From assembly GCF_000002985.6 (NCBI RefSeq), contig NC_003283.11, forward strand, positions 5,518,001 through 5,582,000: DNA of 64,000 nt, given 5' to 3'. Made by a program: the position numbers and the translations under genes. The notes below the pieces were generated by a model that ran no database searches, had not been told where the DNA came from, and worked only from the letters and a program-made list of their open reading frames with translations. The DNA is from Caenorhabditis elegans. Taxonomy: Eukaryota > Nematoda > Chromadorea > Rhabditida > Rhabditidae. This document shows, one piece after another, positions 12,872 to 23,700 of the stretch. Position 1 is the first letter of the stretch; each line of letters starts with the position of its first letter.

Positions 12872-15845
12872 CTATTTATGTTTGAATGCGTAACAAGTTA
12901 TATCATTCTTTTGAAGCTGACAGAACATCTCACTCCGAGCCACATAGCTGAAGTCATCGATTGAGCAGAATACCGAAAAATAACCGCCGAGTTCGCTTTC
13001 TGCATTCTTTTGGATTAGACGTTTTGACAGAGCCACAGTTCGCGTGATATACTGAAATATGTCTACCTAATTATAGAGTTTGGGAGTAGTTTTCTGTTAA
13101 AGACATGAGGAATAAGTGGAAAAAAGATGTGCGGTGCTTTTCAAAGCAACTTTTTTTGAGCAACTTTTTGAATATTTGAATCAAGCAGCAAACGATTTTT
13201 TCCGACAAATCGGCAAATCGGCACATTGCCGGAATTGAAACTTCCGGCAAAGCAAGGCAACCTGCCGATTTGTCGAATTTGTCGGAAAAAAAATTTGCCG
13301 AAAGTTTTCGGCAAATTGTGATTTTGCATTTTTTTTCTTGGAATTTTCAGAATTTCAATTTCGAAATTGTACGTATCCTACGAATGTTCCTACATCACCG
13401 GCAAATCGGCAAGTTGCCGATATTGCCGAATTGGCAGCAATGAGGAAATGTCGATTGTTTTCCAGCGATAACTTGAAAATTTAACAAACACAAAAGTTCT
13501 CTAATAAATTGCTGGTATATCGTTGGCAGATAATTTCTAGGTATGCTACTCAACAACAAACTATTGTCAGAATGTTGCAAAAGTTTGCGAGAGAGCTACT
13601 ACTCTCAAAAGAGCTACTACTCACTTTGTTCATCAGATCCTTCAATTTTTCACTGCTACACTTCGGATCCTTCGGCTCTTCCTCATCTTCTCCGTCTCTT
13701 CGTGGAACAAATTGAGCTGTGAAGATCTTTGATGCCAAGGCAATCACCTAAATGTTCATTATATAAGGTATTTTCTATTTATATACTCTTCTTACATTTT
13801 TCTTCGACCTGAACTTGCACGGCGCTCCGCACTTTCCACAACAGTCGTTAATCGGTGGCGGAAGAATAGACAATGGTTGCTGACGAATTGTAACCGGCGG
13901 GGCTGTTACATAAGCTGACGGAAGCTGAATAATCTGAGGAGTAACTTGTGGCATTGGTTGGGGACGCTGGGGAGGAAGGAAGTACTGTTGGCATGCAGCT
14001 GGAAGTTGAACTGGCATATATGGTACTGGACGATATGGAAGTGGTCGAGTGATGAATGCTTCTGGAGAGTATCCAGATGGAAATTCTCGAATATAAGTGA
14101 TGGATTGTGTTGGAATTGAAGCATTTAGAACATTTAAATCTAACTTGCTATCCACTTTCTCATCTGTTGTCACTGCTGAAGCCGGCTTCAACTTCTCAAG
14201 TTCCTTCTCAAAATCATCATAGTTCTGGAACAGTGTTGTCTACAAATTCTGATGACACATAAAGTATAATACCATTTTACCAGTTGTTACTAGAGATTCT
14301 TTATCGACTGAAGACGAAATGACCGGTGGGGAAACCTTTTGTAGAGTCGGTTGCTGGGGAGCAATTTGGTAAGTATTTGCTGGGTAATAATATTGAATCA
14401 TTGGTTGAGATGTATGTTGTGGCATTTGTTGTGGGATATAGGATGCCTGAAAAGTTATTTAACATTCAGTTTTTAGGAACGGGTTTTCAAAAATGATTGA
14501 ATAAACTGAATGCCGTATCTTGGTGATCTTTTTGTTTCATCAAAAAATGATTTCTAAAAAATAGTATAGAAATTTGCGAAATTCACGTCAGAACTTTTTT
14601 TTTCAAATTTCACGTATCGTGAATTCGCTAGATGTTTGCATTCCTTCTTAAAGGCACACGGATTTATTCAGATTGGCCTCGCCGCGAAGAACGGTTCATG
14701 GTGGTTTTTTAAAGTGAATTTTGCCGTTTTCTTTTCATTTTTCTGTTAAAAATTGTTGTAAACATGTTTTCAAATTACAAAAAAAAGGTTTTTTTCTTCA
14801 AAAATGTGTTTTCGCCCTGAAAATGGGTAGAAAACTGGTTTTAAACAATTTTAAACAGAAAAACGAAAAGAACTACCATAATCTTTTTTGCGCGCCGAGA
14901 CCCATCTTAATAAATCTGTGCGCCTTTATTACGGGAGCGCAAAGTTTTGAGAATGCGTATTGCACAACCTATTTGACGCGCAAAATATCTCATAGCGAAA
15001 ACTACAGTAATTCTTTAAATGACGACTACTGTAGCGTGGTGTCGATTTACGGAATTCATTTATTAATCGATAAAAGATTTTTAAAAACACAAAAATGACG
15101 AACAAAATACATAAAGAACATTGAAATAAATCGACACAAGCGCTACAGAAGTCATTTAAAGAATTACTGTAGGTTTCGCTGCGAGATATTTTGCGCGACA
15201 AATGTGTTGTGTGATACGCATTCCTAGAATTTCGTGGTCTCGTAATTAGTTTAGATGCAGGTTCATAGTTAATTTTTTTTGATATTTGTGAAATGCCAAA
15301 TTGAATTAGCACGTGGTGTCAGAAAGTCCCATTTCGCTTTGATCTACGAAAAATGCGGGAGAAGAGACGCAGACATCTCATCTGATTTCGCGTGGTTAAG
15401 AGTGTGCTGACGTCACAATTTTTCTGGGGAAAAATTCCCGCATTTTTTGTAGATCAAACCGCGATGAGACTTTCTGATACAACGTGAATTAGGCAGGAAA
15501 ATCGTTTAGCAAATTGCAAAATTGTTTTAATTTTTCTTTAAATTTTCCTTATGTATTTTTCATCGATTTTTTGTATTAAAATAATAAAAAATAAGCATTT
15601 TCAAGACCAGAATTTTTAGAACTATAATTGAAACTCATTGAATATTCTCAGGCTTTTTTGTTTCTCCCAAAAATTAAACATCATGAGAATCAAGATTTAA
15701 TCACCTGATATCTTGTGGCAGTTGCTGGCTGCTGTTGTGCATAAGCTTGATAATAATTAGCCGATCCACACATGTAACCTCCACAATTGTTGGCAGCTGC
15801 CGAATTTACAGAAAAGTACAAAAGCAAAAGTATAGGAGCTAACAT
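12872..15845 (-). CDS. Secreted ground-like domain protein (hedgehog-related family)
   Basis: The protein, about 342-348 residues, starts with a signal peptide (MLAPILLLLYFSVNSAAA), then a Gln/Pro/Tyr-rich middle (residues about 25-220) with a CGKCGAPCKF Cys cluster. It ends in a ground-like domain: KCSSEKLKDLM, SKRLIQKNAE, LGGYFSVFCS, DFSYV, FCQ and ITCYAFK are the usual blocks of that nematode domain, including its paired cysteines. Such proteins are exported, mostly by epidermal or glial cells, and associate with extracellular matrix; a specific role here is unknown. Exons: 15705-15845, 14291 (or 14273)-14446, 13796-14224, 13625-13747, 12872-13051. The donor of exon 2 is uncertain: the obvious GGTAAAA donor breaks the frame, while CTA|GTAACA or ATG|GTATTA keep it. 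The first intron is packed with fold-back repeats. Its 3' end faces the kinase gene, 340 bp away. Confidence 0.82.
13190..13440. repeat. TTGCCG-rich repeat in intron 4 of the ground-like gene
   Basis: Blocks such as CGGCAAATCGGCA, TTGCCGGAATTG and CCGGCAAAGC occur on either side of a TTTGTCGGAAAAAAAATTTGCCG core, with a further GGCAAATCGGCAAGTTGCCG block near 13399. It is the same low-complexity family as 1390-1760. No gene is seen. Confidence 0.65.
14648..15487. repeat. Three adjacent fold-back repeats in one intron
   Basis: Element A (14648-14928): TTAAAGGCACACGGATTTATT is repeated inverted as AATAAATCTGTGCGCCTTTA. Element B (14929-15245): the arm running from CGCAAAGTTTTGAGAATGCG through ACTACAGTAATTCTTTAAATGA is mirrored by TCATTTAAAGAATTACTGTAG through TTTTGCGCGACAAATG. 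Element C (15311-15487): GTGGTGTCAGAAAGTCCCAT and GATCTACGAAAAATGCGGGA are mirrored by TCCCGCATTTTTTGTAGATC and GAGACTTTCTGATACAACGTG. All lie in the first intron (14447-15704) of the ground-like gene. Element B recurs at 20205-20545. Confidence 0.75.
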
Positions 15846-15892
15846 TTTTGATACAAAAATGTCAAATGACTTATTACTTTCATTGCGTCATT

Positions 15893-15900
15893 CTTTTATA
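15893..15900 (-). promoter_or_regulatory. TATA box of the ground-like gene
   Basis: TATAAAAG reads on the minus strand 48 bases upstream of the ATG at 15845. A near-ATG TATA box is common in strongly and cyclically expressed nematode epidermal genes, which fits a secreted matrix-type protein. The bases from 15846 to 16240 contain nothing else I recognise apart from the 3' UTR of the PTH2 gene, with TTTATT (AATAAA on the minus strand) at 16144 and 16064. Confidence 0.5.
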
Positions 15901-16240
15901 GAAGATTAAAAAGCTAAAACTAGAAGGATTTCGTGCCACCCGGCATCGGCACTCTCATTATCGTTATAATCTTTAAATGGCGACATGACTGTGTGTGTGG
16001 TTACGCTTCACTGTTTCAAATAAGCACCCGATGGCTTAATGACTTTCTCTTTCGCTGGCTTCGTTTATTGCGGCTCGATCTTTTCAAGTTACTTTCTATG
16101 AATACCGGAAATTCGATATTTGACAGTGAAAACCACTTTTCCATTTATTCATCGTTGCCATCGTTAAAAACAATGTACTGATGGGGAGATAAATGGGGAG
16201 AAAACGAGAACGCAAACAGATTATAAAAAATAATTTAAAT

Positions 16241-17730
16241 CTAGAGCAATTTGAGTCCTCCTGTGACCGAATCCACTTGCTCGACAGTTCCAAAAATACC
16301 AAGAACAGTTCTTGAACCAGCCGGAATTTGGGTGTAACCAGCATCTTGAACTAGATAGTAATAGCATCCTGCATCCTTGGCCACTTTACACAGATCCATC
16401 AGTTGCTCCGTGCTCTGTCCCTTCACGACGATTTTAACCTGACCATGTCTTGTCCACGCGGCGATCGCATTTTGTCCGTTTTCAGAGTTCATAGCTTGAC
16501 GGTAGACTCCGAGAGTAGCGTGGCCAACTTGTGCAGCAATTTTTCCCGTTCCCATTTTCAAACTCATGTTGGCGACAAGAACCATTTTATGGGTACGTCC
16601 GGCTGTAAGAATTAAATTAAAATTTGAATATATTCATGAAAAATTCCTACCAACTGATTGAACAGCTCCCATTTCTTCGTCTGCTTCGTTCTCACTGCTA
16701 CTCGAATCCTCGTCGAAATCGCTTTCGTTGGAACGTTCAACAATCCAAGCAACTGCCTGAAATATGAGAGACAATTATGAGATCTGTTTAATATACATGA
16801 AACATAATTTCATGCGTGTTATTAACATAATTAAAGTTAATGTGTTCTAGCGCAAAACATAAAGAAATAAACGGCACCTGTTCAACGCCGGCGCTATTCG
16901 TTCTTTTCAACGCAAGAACTGCAGTGTACTCGTCGAATCCTAAATCGAGAAGATGCGCCAAATACTCGTTGTTAACTTCGTTAGGTTCTTGTGGATCGAC
17001 TGGATGACTGGATGTCGAACCTTGCTCGTCGTTGCGAAGAATTCCAGGTCTTGAAGTGTCGGATGGTGTGGGAACTGGATCAGATAAAGCTTGACTGGAG
17101 ATTGAGATTGCAGATGATGGGATCGGCACCTGGAAATTATTTTTTATTATCAGATTATTGAAGCTAGAATTCACAGCCTCCTTGGATGCGCCTTTCAATC
17201 ATTTCTAGCTCTTGTTTTTTGCTAACTTTCATTTAAAATATGTTCATAAACACATAATGTTACTATTATAATAGTATCTTATAAAAATTATGGTTTTTGT
17301 ACGAGTATTTTTTACATTAAGGGTTGCTCATTGAAAACATTCTGCAGGTGTTTATTTTTCTTTTATTTAATAGAGAAATATCAGCTTTACCGCGGATATG
17401 GATACTCAAATCAATTGAAAATTGTGAAAATATCGGGATTTACAGAAGACAACTACGCGCCGTAATATCGCGCCGAGGAGTCTGTGAGTATATACATACT
17501 TCTGGAATTTCTCCGCTGAAAGGATCGTTAATTGGTAAATGCGAGAATGACCGATCCGGCAGGGAGGGTGCGTTGTCGACTGTCACGGACGACGGAGTCG
17601 GTGAACCTCTCTCTGCTCGGATTGAAGCGTTATCTGGTTCTGGAGGATTATCAACTCCAAGGTCCTGATGTTGTCCTGGCGCGTTTGGAAGGAGCTCGTT
17701 GGGGTCAATGTCGGGGATGTTTTCAGACAT
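16241..17730 (-). CDS. Peptidyl-tRNA hydrolase 2 with an N-terminal UBA domain
   Basis: PTH2 cleaves peptidyl-tRNA released from stalled ribosomes; animal relatives are mitochondrial or cytosolic. Exons 17500-17730, 16878-17129, 16651-16756 and 16241-16602 give 316 residues. Residues 1-130 are acidic, Pro/Ser-rich and disordered. Residues about 130-170 form a UBA domain (YLAHLLDLGFDEYTAVLAL, then GVEQAVAWIVE across an exon border). A Glu/Ser-rich linker follows. The PTH2 domain from about 203 starts VLVANMSLKMGTGKIAAQVGHA, with the family's Lys-x-L-x-MG-x-GK and AQ-x-x-HA blocks, and ends in GTVEQVDSVTGGLKLL. The start codon overlaps the stop region of the upstream COX16 gene by 8 bp, and an in-frame stop lies just upstream of the ATG. 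I believe this is C24G6.8. Human PTRH2 lacks the UBA. Confidence 0.88.
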
Positions 17731-18220
17731 TAGATTTCAACTCTCGAACTTTGCGACTAGCTTCTTGTTGCTGCTTTTTGATTAGGTTATAGTCGGTGAG
17801 ATCTTCAGTATCTCTTGGACCTCGGATGTTTTCCCAGTTGTCCGTGTCAAGTTCAGCGACTTCCTTAAAACTATGTATTTATTAAAGATCTTTTTTTTTT
17901 TTCAAAAACCCACTTTATAAACTGACTCGACAGTGACTCCTTCGCGAAGACGCAGACCGCTTCTTGTCAAATCTGACCTCTGCAAACAATAAATTTAGAG
18001 TTTAAATGAGAAAAAAAATTAGAAAAGGGTAGAAATCACACGTTAATAGGTTGAGATATTTTCTAGAAACGAAACGCACCAAGAGCTCAAGATTATCGTC
18101 TTCTTGCTTGATTTTTCGAAAATCGAATCGGACTTGTTGGAAAAAGTGAAGTCCGTACGCGCTACCCAAGACGATTGCGAAAAATGGAAGCCCGACACGA
18201 ACAAACTTCAGACGGCTCAT
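17723..18220 (-). CDS. COX16-family cytochrome c oxidase assembly protein
   Basis: COX16 is a small mitochondrial inner-membrane protein that helps assemble the COX1/COX2 copper modules of complex IV. Exons 18080-18220, 17914-17979 and 17723-17863 give 115 residues. One membrane helix (about residues 8-25, VRVGLPFFAIVLGSAYGL) is followed by F-Q-Q-V-R-F, close to the FSQIRYD of human COX16. The C-terminal NWENIRGPR matches the family signature DWKNIRGPRPWED. Acceptor choice for exon 3 (AAG|GAA at 17863) avoids an in-frame TAA from the earlier TAG acceptor. The last codons read AAT GTC TGA, and the ATG of the peptidyl-tRNA hydrolase lies inside them. ATCTTTCAG on the minus strand, about 23 bases before the ATG, is a likely SL1 trans-splice site. 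The gene diverges from syp-2. Confidence 0.87.
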
Positions 18221-18768
18221 AAACGTTTAAACGAACCGCACGACTGAAAGATTTAGAAATTCGAAGAGACATTCATGAACTGTCGCCCTCGTGAGCTAAG
18301 TGTATTAATAAATTGTGAAATATCGGAAATAACTCGCGAAAAAGAGCACAAAGAGGGGCAATTGAGAAAGAAAATAAAAATTGGTTTGCGTCCGCGATTC
18401 GCTAAACAACATGCGCATGCGTTAGAGCGGAGCGTCGTTACAACAGAGAAATCAAGAAAACAAGTGATCATTCTTGAGATACATGCATGCGAGGCAGCTG
18501 TAAACTGAAAGCATTAAAAAGTCTTAAATTATTTCATGATTGAAAAGCAGATGGTTCAATAAACAAATCCTTGAAAACTATTAAATCTGCATTTAAAAAT
18601 GTACTACTGTAACTTTAAAGGCGCATTACAAAATAATTCCACAGCGTTGCCAGACCAACACATGGAAAATGACCGATACCGTAGTTTTTGTGAATTCTTT
18701 ACCAAATTCCATTTCGATTCCATTATTCTTTTTTTTTAATTTTAAACTTCGCTTCTGAGAATTTTTGA
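18221..18768. promoter_or_regulatory. Divergent promoter region between the COX16 gene and syp-2
   Basis: This 548 bp gap separates two start codons pointing away from each other, so it must carry both promoters. Bases 18330-18490 are less AT-rich, with an AACATGCGCATGCGTT near-palindrome near 18409. Bases 18612-18680 contain AAAGGCGCATTAC and a diverged GTTGCCAGACC segment, which looks like half of a fold-back repeat. I see no coding region. Confidence 0.5.
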
Positions 18769-19549
18769 ATGAATTCTGCCCATCGATCTTCGCTCAAAAA
18801 GCGGCCAGGACCCCAAGATGACCGGGTAATTGAAGTCTTCTTATTGGTTCACTAAAAATATTGAATCTTTAGAGAGTCAGCTTCGCATCTCCAGTGTCTT
18901 CTTCACAGAAAACAGCTGCAGTAACTGTGGCGGCCCAAACTAAACAACCTGCAAAAGCGAAAAATCTTCGAACTATGCATTCCACGCCGAAGAAATCGAA
19001 ACCTGCTCATGATGTGGCCGATATAATTTCAGTATGATCCAATGTTATTCAGAAAATAAATCAATTAAAATTTATTTCAGCTTGTGAGTAAGCAAAGCGA
19101 CATATTGGATGACGTTTCTGAAATTGAACACAAAATGATCAAGCAGGCGAAAATGACACAAGATCTGACAATGGAGCTGGCAAATTCAATCGAACGTATC
19201 GCAAATATGGCATTAGCCGAAAGTAAACTCAGCGACCAAATGGAGAAACAGTCAAAGAAGCTCATTTCTCTAGAAGGAAAAACAAAAGAGCTCGTCGAGA
19301 AAGCCAACAATTGGTCTAAAACACTCGAAAATGTAAGAATTAGATAATTAGTAAATATATATTTAAAAATTTCAGCGCGTTGACGCCAGATCGCATCATT
19401 CCACTTGTCTCAATGATGTTCAGGCGGCTATAAAAATAATCAATAATGCAAAAATCAACAACGATGGGTTCTCGGAAGATTTCTCTGCTCATTACGACAA
19501 ACTTCTGGATTTGGTTGAAACGCTCGAGCCGTGGGCTGACAAGTTATAA
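18769..19549 (+). CDS. syp-2: Synaptonemal complex central-region protein SYP-2
   Basis: SYP-2 is a central-region component of the C. elegans synaptonemal complex, holding homologous chromosomes together in meiotic prophase with other SYP proteins. Exons 18769-18825, 18873-19031, 19081-19332 and 19376-19549 give exactly 213 residues, the size I recall for SYP-2. A basic Ser/Pro-rich head (residues 1-70, with STPKKSK) is followed by one coiled coil of about residues 72-155 rich in Glu, Lys, Leu and Met heptads, then a short C-terminal region ending ETLEPWADKL. The gene sits alone on the plus strand, diverging from the COX16/PTH2 pair. AATAAA lies near 19699. I believe the sequence name is C24G6.1. 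Confidence 0.88.
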
Positions 19550-20799
19550 ATCATCTGTTGTATTCAATTTCCTTGTTTTATTACATGACATGTATCATTT
19601 TAATGTTTGTCCATCGTATTGCATGTATTGCTTTCTCAAATATGGGAACTTTTTTTTTTGAAAAAAAAACAATCCAAAATCCATATTTGACCAAAATGAA
19701 TAAAATTTTGTTTAAAAACTCGCATCACTCAACTTTCACAGAATGCATTACGCCTCCGCCGCATAGGACACAGGACAAAATGAAACGTATGAAACAAAAA
19801 CTTGAAAAATTTGAATTTCAAAATATCAATTTATGCAAATCCACCAATTGTCCGATGGCGTAGTTTCCTTTTACTCTTTTTGACTGTAACTCGATAAATG
19901 TTTCACAAAGTATGAACGGTAAGTTTTTTTTGAATACTTATGCAATTTGTGGAGTAGCGTCTGTGTTTTTTTTTCCCAAAAATAACAGAAAAAATCTTAT
20001 TATGCCGAATAATAGTGTAAAAAAATTATAGAATTTTTCTAAATTTTTACTGATTTGTAGAAAAAAGTTTGCCAAGAAGATTTTTTTCACGTTTTCCGGC
20101 TGTACTTATCGATTTTTGTTTCATTTTTTCTTCGATTATTGATTTTTTTCCCGACAAATTAAAATACAAAACATAGAAAAAAACATGGAAAAATCAACGC
20201 GATATCTTATGCGCATGGGTCTCGCCACGCGGATAACGAGTTACTGTATTACGATAACACAAAGTTCTGAAAATGCGTATTGCACAACATATTTGACGCC
20301 AAAGATATAATAGCGAAAACTACAGTAATTCTTTAAATGACAACTGTAGCGATTCTGTCGATTTACGGGCTCGATGTTCGAATTTTTTCATCTCAAAACC
20401 CTAAATCGACACAAGCACCACAGTAGTCATTTAAGGGATTACTGTAGTTTTCGCTGCGGGATATTTTGCGCGTCAAATATTTTGTGCAATACGCATTTTC
20501 TGAATTTTGTGTTCCCGTAATAAAACACGTTGCCCTCGTGGCGAGACCAATGAGATATGGCGACAATGTTTATGTTCAAGCGTATAAGTGATAATACAGC
20601 CGAAAAGCGCAAACAAAAATTAAGATTAGGCATCTCATTTGGTCCTTTCGATATATTTTTTTAAAACTGAAACATATGTCATAAAAATTTAGAAAAATAA
20701 TATTTTTTACAACTTCGGTATACTCAAACTGTTCTATATCATTTAGGGCGAAAAAACTCACAAAAGATATTCCACTCTTTGTCAAATTTTTCACCATTA
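19550..20799. other. Spacer between syp-2 and cft-1
   Basis: The first 300 bases are syp-2 3' UTR and AT-rich DNA. The right half is filled by a fold-back repeat (20205-20545). Open frames here are short and lie on repeat sequence or AT-rich DNA. No additional gene is supported. Confidence 0.6.
20205..20545. repeat. Fold-back repeat, second copy of the 14929 element with CGTGGCGAGACC ends
   Basis: The outer arms GGGTCTCGCCACGCGGATAACG and CCTCGTGGCGAGACCAATG are inverted, and inside them AAAATGCGTATTGCACAACA...AAAACTACAGTAATTC is mirrored by GATTACTGTAGTTTTCGCTG...TTGTGCAATACGCATT. The inner sequence matches element B at 14929-15245. The CGTGGCGAGACC ends also appear at 53238 and 63600. Confidence 0.75.
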
Positions 20800-23700
20800 A
20801 TGTATTATTCAGTGAGTGTGAATCTATCGAAGAACGCGCGGCAAATTCAAAATGAAACTGAAAATGAGCAAGCGAAGAGCTCATTTGCATCGAAACTTTT
20901 AGAGCTTCCGGTCTCAAAGTTATTACAGAAATGTAGATCATCTACGATTACTGTAGATGATCTACCCATTCTTGAAGAAAAACAATGTTCAAACCGAGTT
21001 ATGAGTGGATTTAAATGGAGTAAGAATTGAAAAATAAAAAGTTTAAAGTTAACTTTTGAATATTCAGAGAAACGAGTAATTTTCTCAATTCTAATGAAAT
21101 TCTGGAAGTCTTTCGCTGGAGCATTCGCCTTCAGAATGTGTGCCATTTTTGCCGATTACGCCTCCATTTTGCTTCTCAAATATCTGATTGATTCTGCAGA
21201 AATCTCTGCAACTTTATTCAATTTTTTCATTATCGCTGTGCTGATTCTATTCTTCATGCAGCTGAAATCTTTACTCCTTGGTAAGATTTTCAGACTTAGA
21301 AGAGTAGATTAAAATAGGCTTAACAGGTGTTCACACGTATCTTGTTGGAGAAGACAGCGTGGAAATGGTTACCGTTTTGAACAATATTATAGTGAAAAAG
21401 GTGAGATTAATGGGAGTTGAAATATACTTTCGAGTCCCGACATTTTGTGATTCTTGCGCTAAAAATACGGTGCCTGGTCTCGAAACGACAAATTTCTGTT
21501 TAATGGGAAAAGTTAGCGCCTTTAAAGTGTACTGTAACTTCAAACATTCGTTTCTGTGGAATTTTCATAGGGTTTTTTCGATTTCTGATGAAAAAATGCT
21601 TTTTGATTTAAAAACTCCAATACAACAATAAAAAATACACACATTTTAACTGGAACGAAATCAGGCTCTTCATCTAACATCCGAGAACACCGACTGGAAC
21701 AGATCGAAGATTTCAAAACTTCTGACAACACATTCAGAAGCCGTCTCAAACGGTCTTGCATATGTTCATCACTCGTGTTCGGCTCTAATCGAGCTCACAA
21801 TTGCATTGTTTTGGATCTGGGAAACACTTGGAACTCGTACAATCATCGTCGTTTTGATTGTTGCACTGGTTTATGCCGTTTTCAATATAATTGACTCGTA
21901 TGTCTACAAAAAGAGCTTGGTCCGTTTATTTTCTATAAACTAGAAAATATACATAGATAAAGTTTAGAAAGTGCAACTCAAATGCCGTGATGAACGTGTG
22001 GAATTTGAGAAAACTGTGTTAAATTCAATGGAAACCATCAAAATGTTCTCGTGGGAACCTCATTTTTGGAAGAAGTTAAAGTCTATGAGAGGGAAAGAGG
22101 TAAGTTGATCCCTGATATAGAATCTATACAGAAGTGTGTGGCAAATCTCAAAGTTTGCCGAACTTGGCAAATTCGGCAAATTCGGCAAATTTACTTTTTT
22201 GAAACTTTCCGATCTCGGCGAATCCGGCATACGAGCTCGGCAAATGGCAAATTCGACAAATTTGCCGCACACCCCCTGATCTATAACTATTTTTTTTCAG
22301 CTATCTGTGTTCCGAAAAACTCTTTCTATCAACAGCTTCATGCATTCTCTGAATGTCACATCTCCTTTCGTTGTAAGATTTGCAAATTCTTGAATCTAAA
22401 TTTAATTTTTTCATTTTTCCATTTCAGATTACTTTTGTGAGTTTCGCAGTTTACGGACTTCAATATGAAATCAGTGCTCTTCGTTTTGAAGATGCATTTG
22501 TTTTAATTGCAATTTTCAACTATATGAGAAGACCGTTGCATGTCATTATTCCATCTCTGGAAATTGTTGATAAAGTAGGCATTTGTCTAATTATCCTCAT
22601 TTAATATATATTTTTTAACTAGCTAGGCTCTACATTCTGCAACCATCATCAACCAATTCCTCATTGTGAAACAATCTCCAAAAATTAACACCAAAACTGC
22701 ACCCCAACCTCCTGTTGAACCAGATTTGGATATCAAAATCTTGAACGCCAATTTCTCATGGAACGGAAAAGATGATACATTGAATGATGTATGTGTTCAT
22801 GTGAAGAAAGGAGAAAAACATGCGTTCATCGGATTCCCCTTATGCGGAAAATCGTCACTGTTGTTTTCAATCACTGGAGAGTTGAAAATGACAAAAGGAA
22901 ATATGTGGGTCTCGAAGGGAATTTCATTTGCTCCTGCAAGTCCATACATATTCTCTCAGTCACTGAAGGAAAACATTTTATTTGGAAATGACTATGTGAA
23001 ATCCAAATATGATAAGGTGAGGGAAACCACACTGAATTTTACTTCAAATTTTTTTAATACTTGGATTAACCTGCAAAAAAGAGTTTGATAATTAAAGGGC
23101 TCCTTTTTTTATCAAAAAAAAAGGCAAACGATTTTTTCCGGCAAATCGGCAATCGGCAAATTGCCGGAATTGCAAAATTCCGGCTAATCGGTAATCGGCA
23201 AATTGCCGATTAGCCGTATTTGCCGGAAAACCGGTAATTGCCGGAAAGTTTTGGCAAATTGTGCTTTTGCACATTTTTTTTTGGAAAATTCAGAATTTCA
23301 ACTCTAATTTGGCAAATTGTACGTATCATATGAATGTTCCTAGATTTATTTTGAAAAGTAAGCAAATTATGTGAAAATACCTAGAAAAAACGGAGGAAAA
23401 AAATTCAAAAAGGCACAGGTTTAAGTGTTTCCGTCTTGTAAAAAATCTGGCTAAAAAATTCCGGCTAATTGATGTGTTTCGGGACACGGCAAATCGACAA
23501 TCTGCCGAAAATCAAAATTTCCGGCAATTTGGCAAGTTGCCAGAAATGAACATTTCCGGCAATTTGCCGATTTGCCGAATTTTTCGACAAAAAAATTTGC
23601 CGGAATTCACATCGTTTTTGGTTTTCTTGAGTTGTTCAAACACGTATGTATAGCTCAAAAACTAAAATAGTTAGAAAAATATTTTCAACTAGCAAAATGA

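Noticed and set aside
23110..23610. Possible CRISPR-like array because of regularly recurring GGCAAATCGGCA units
   Set aside because: Spacing is irregular, units are degenerate, and the host is a eukaryote; it is a dispersed intronic repeat.
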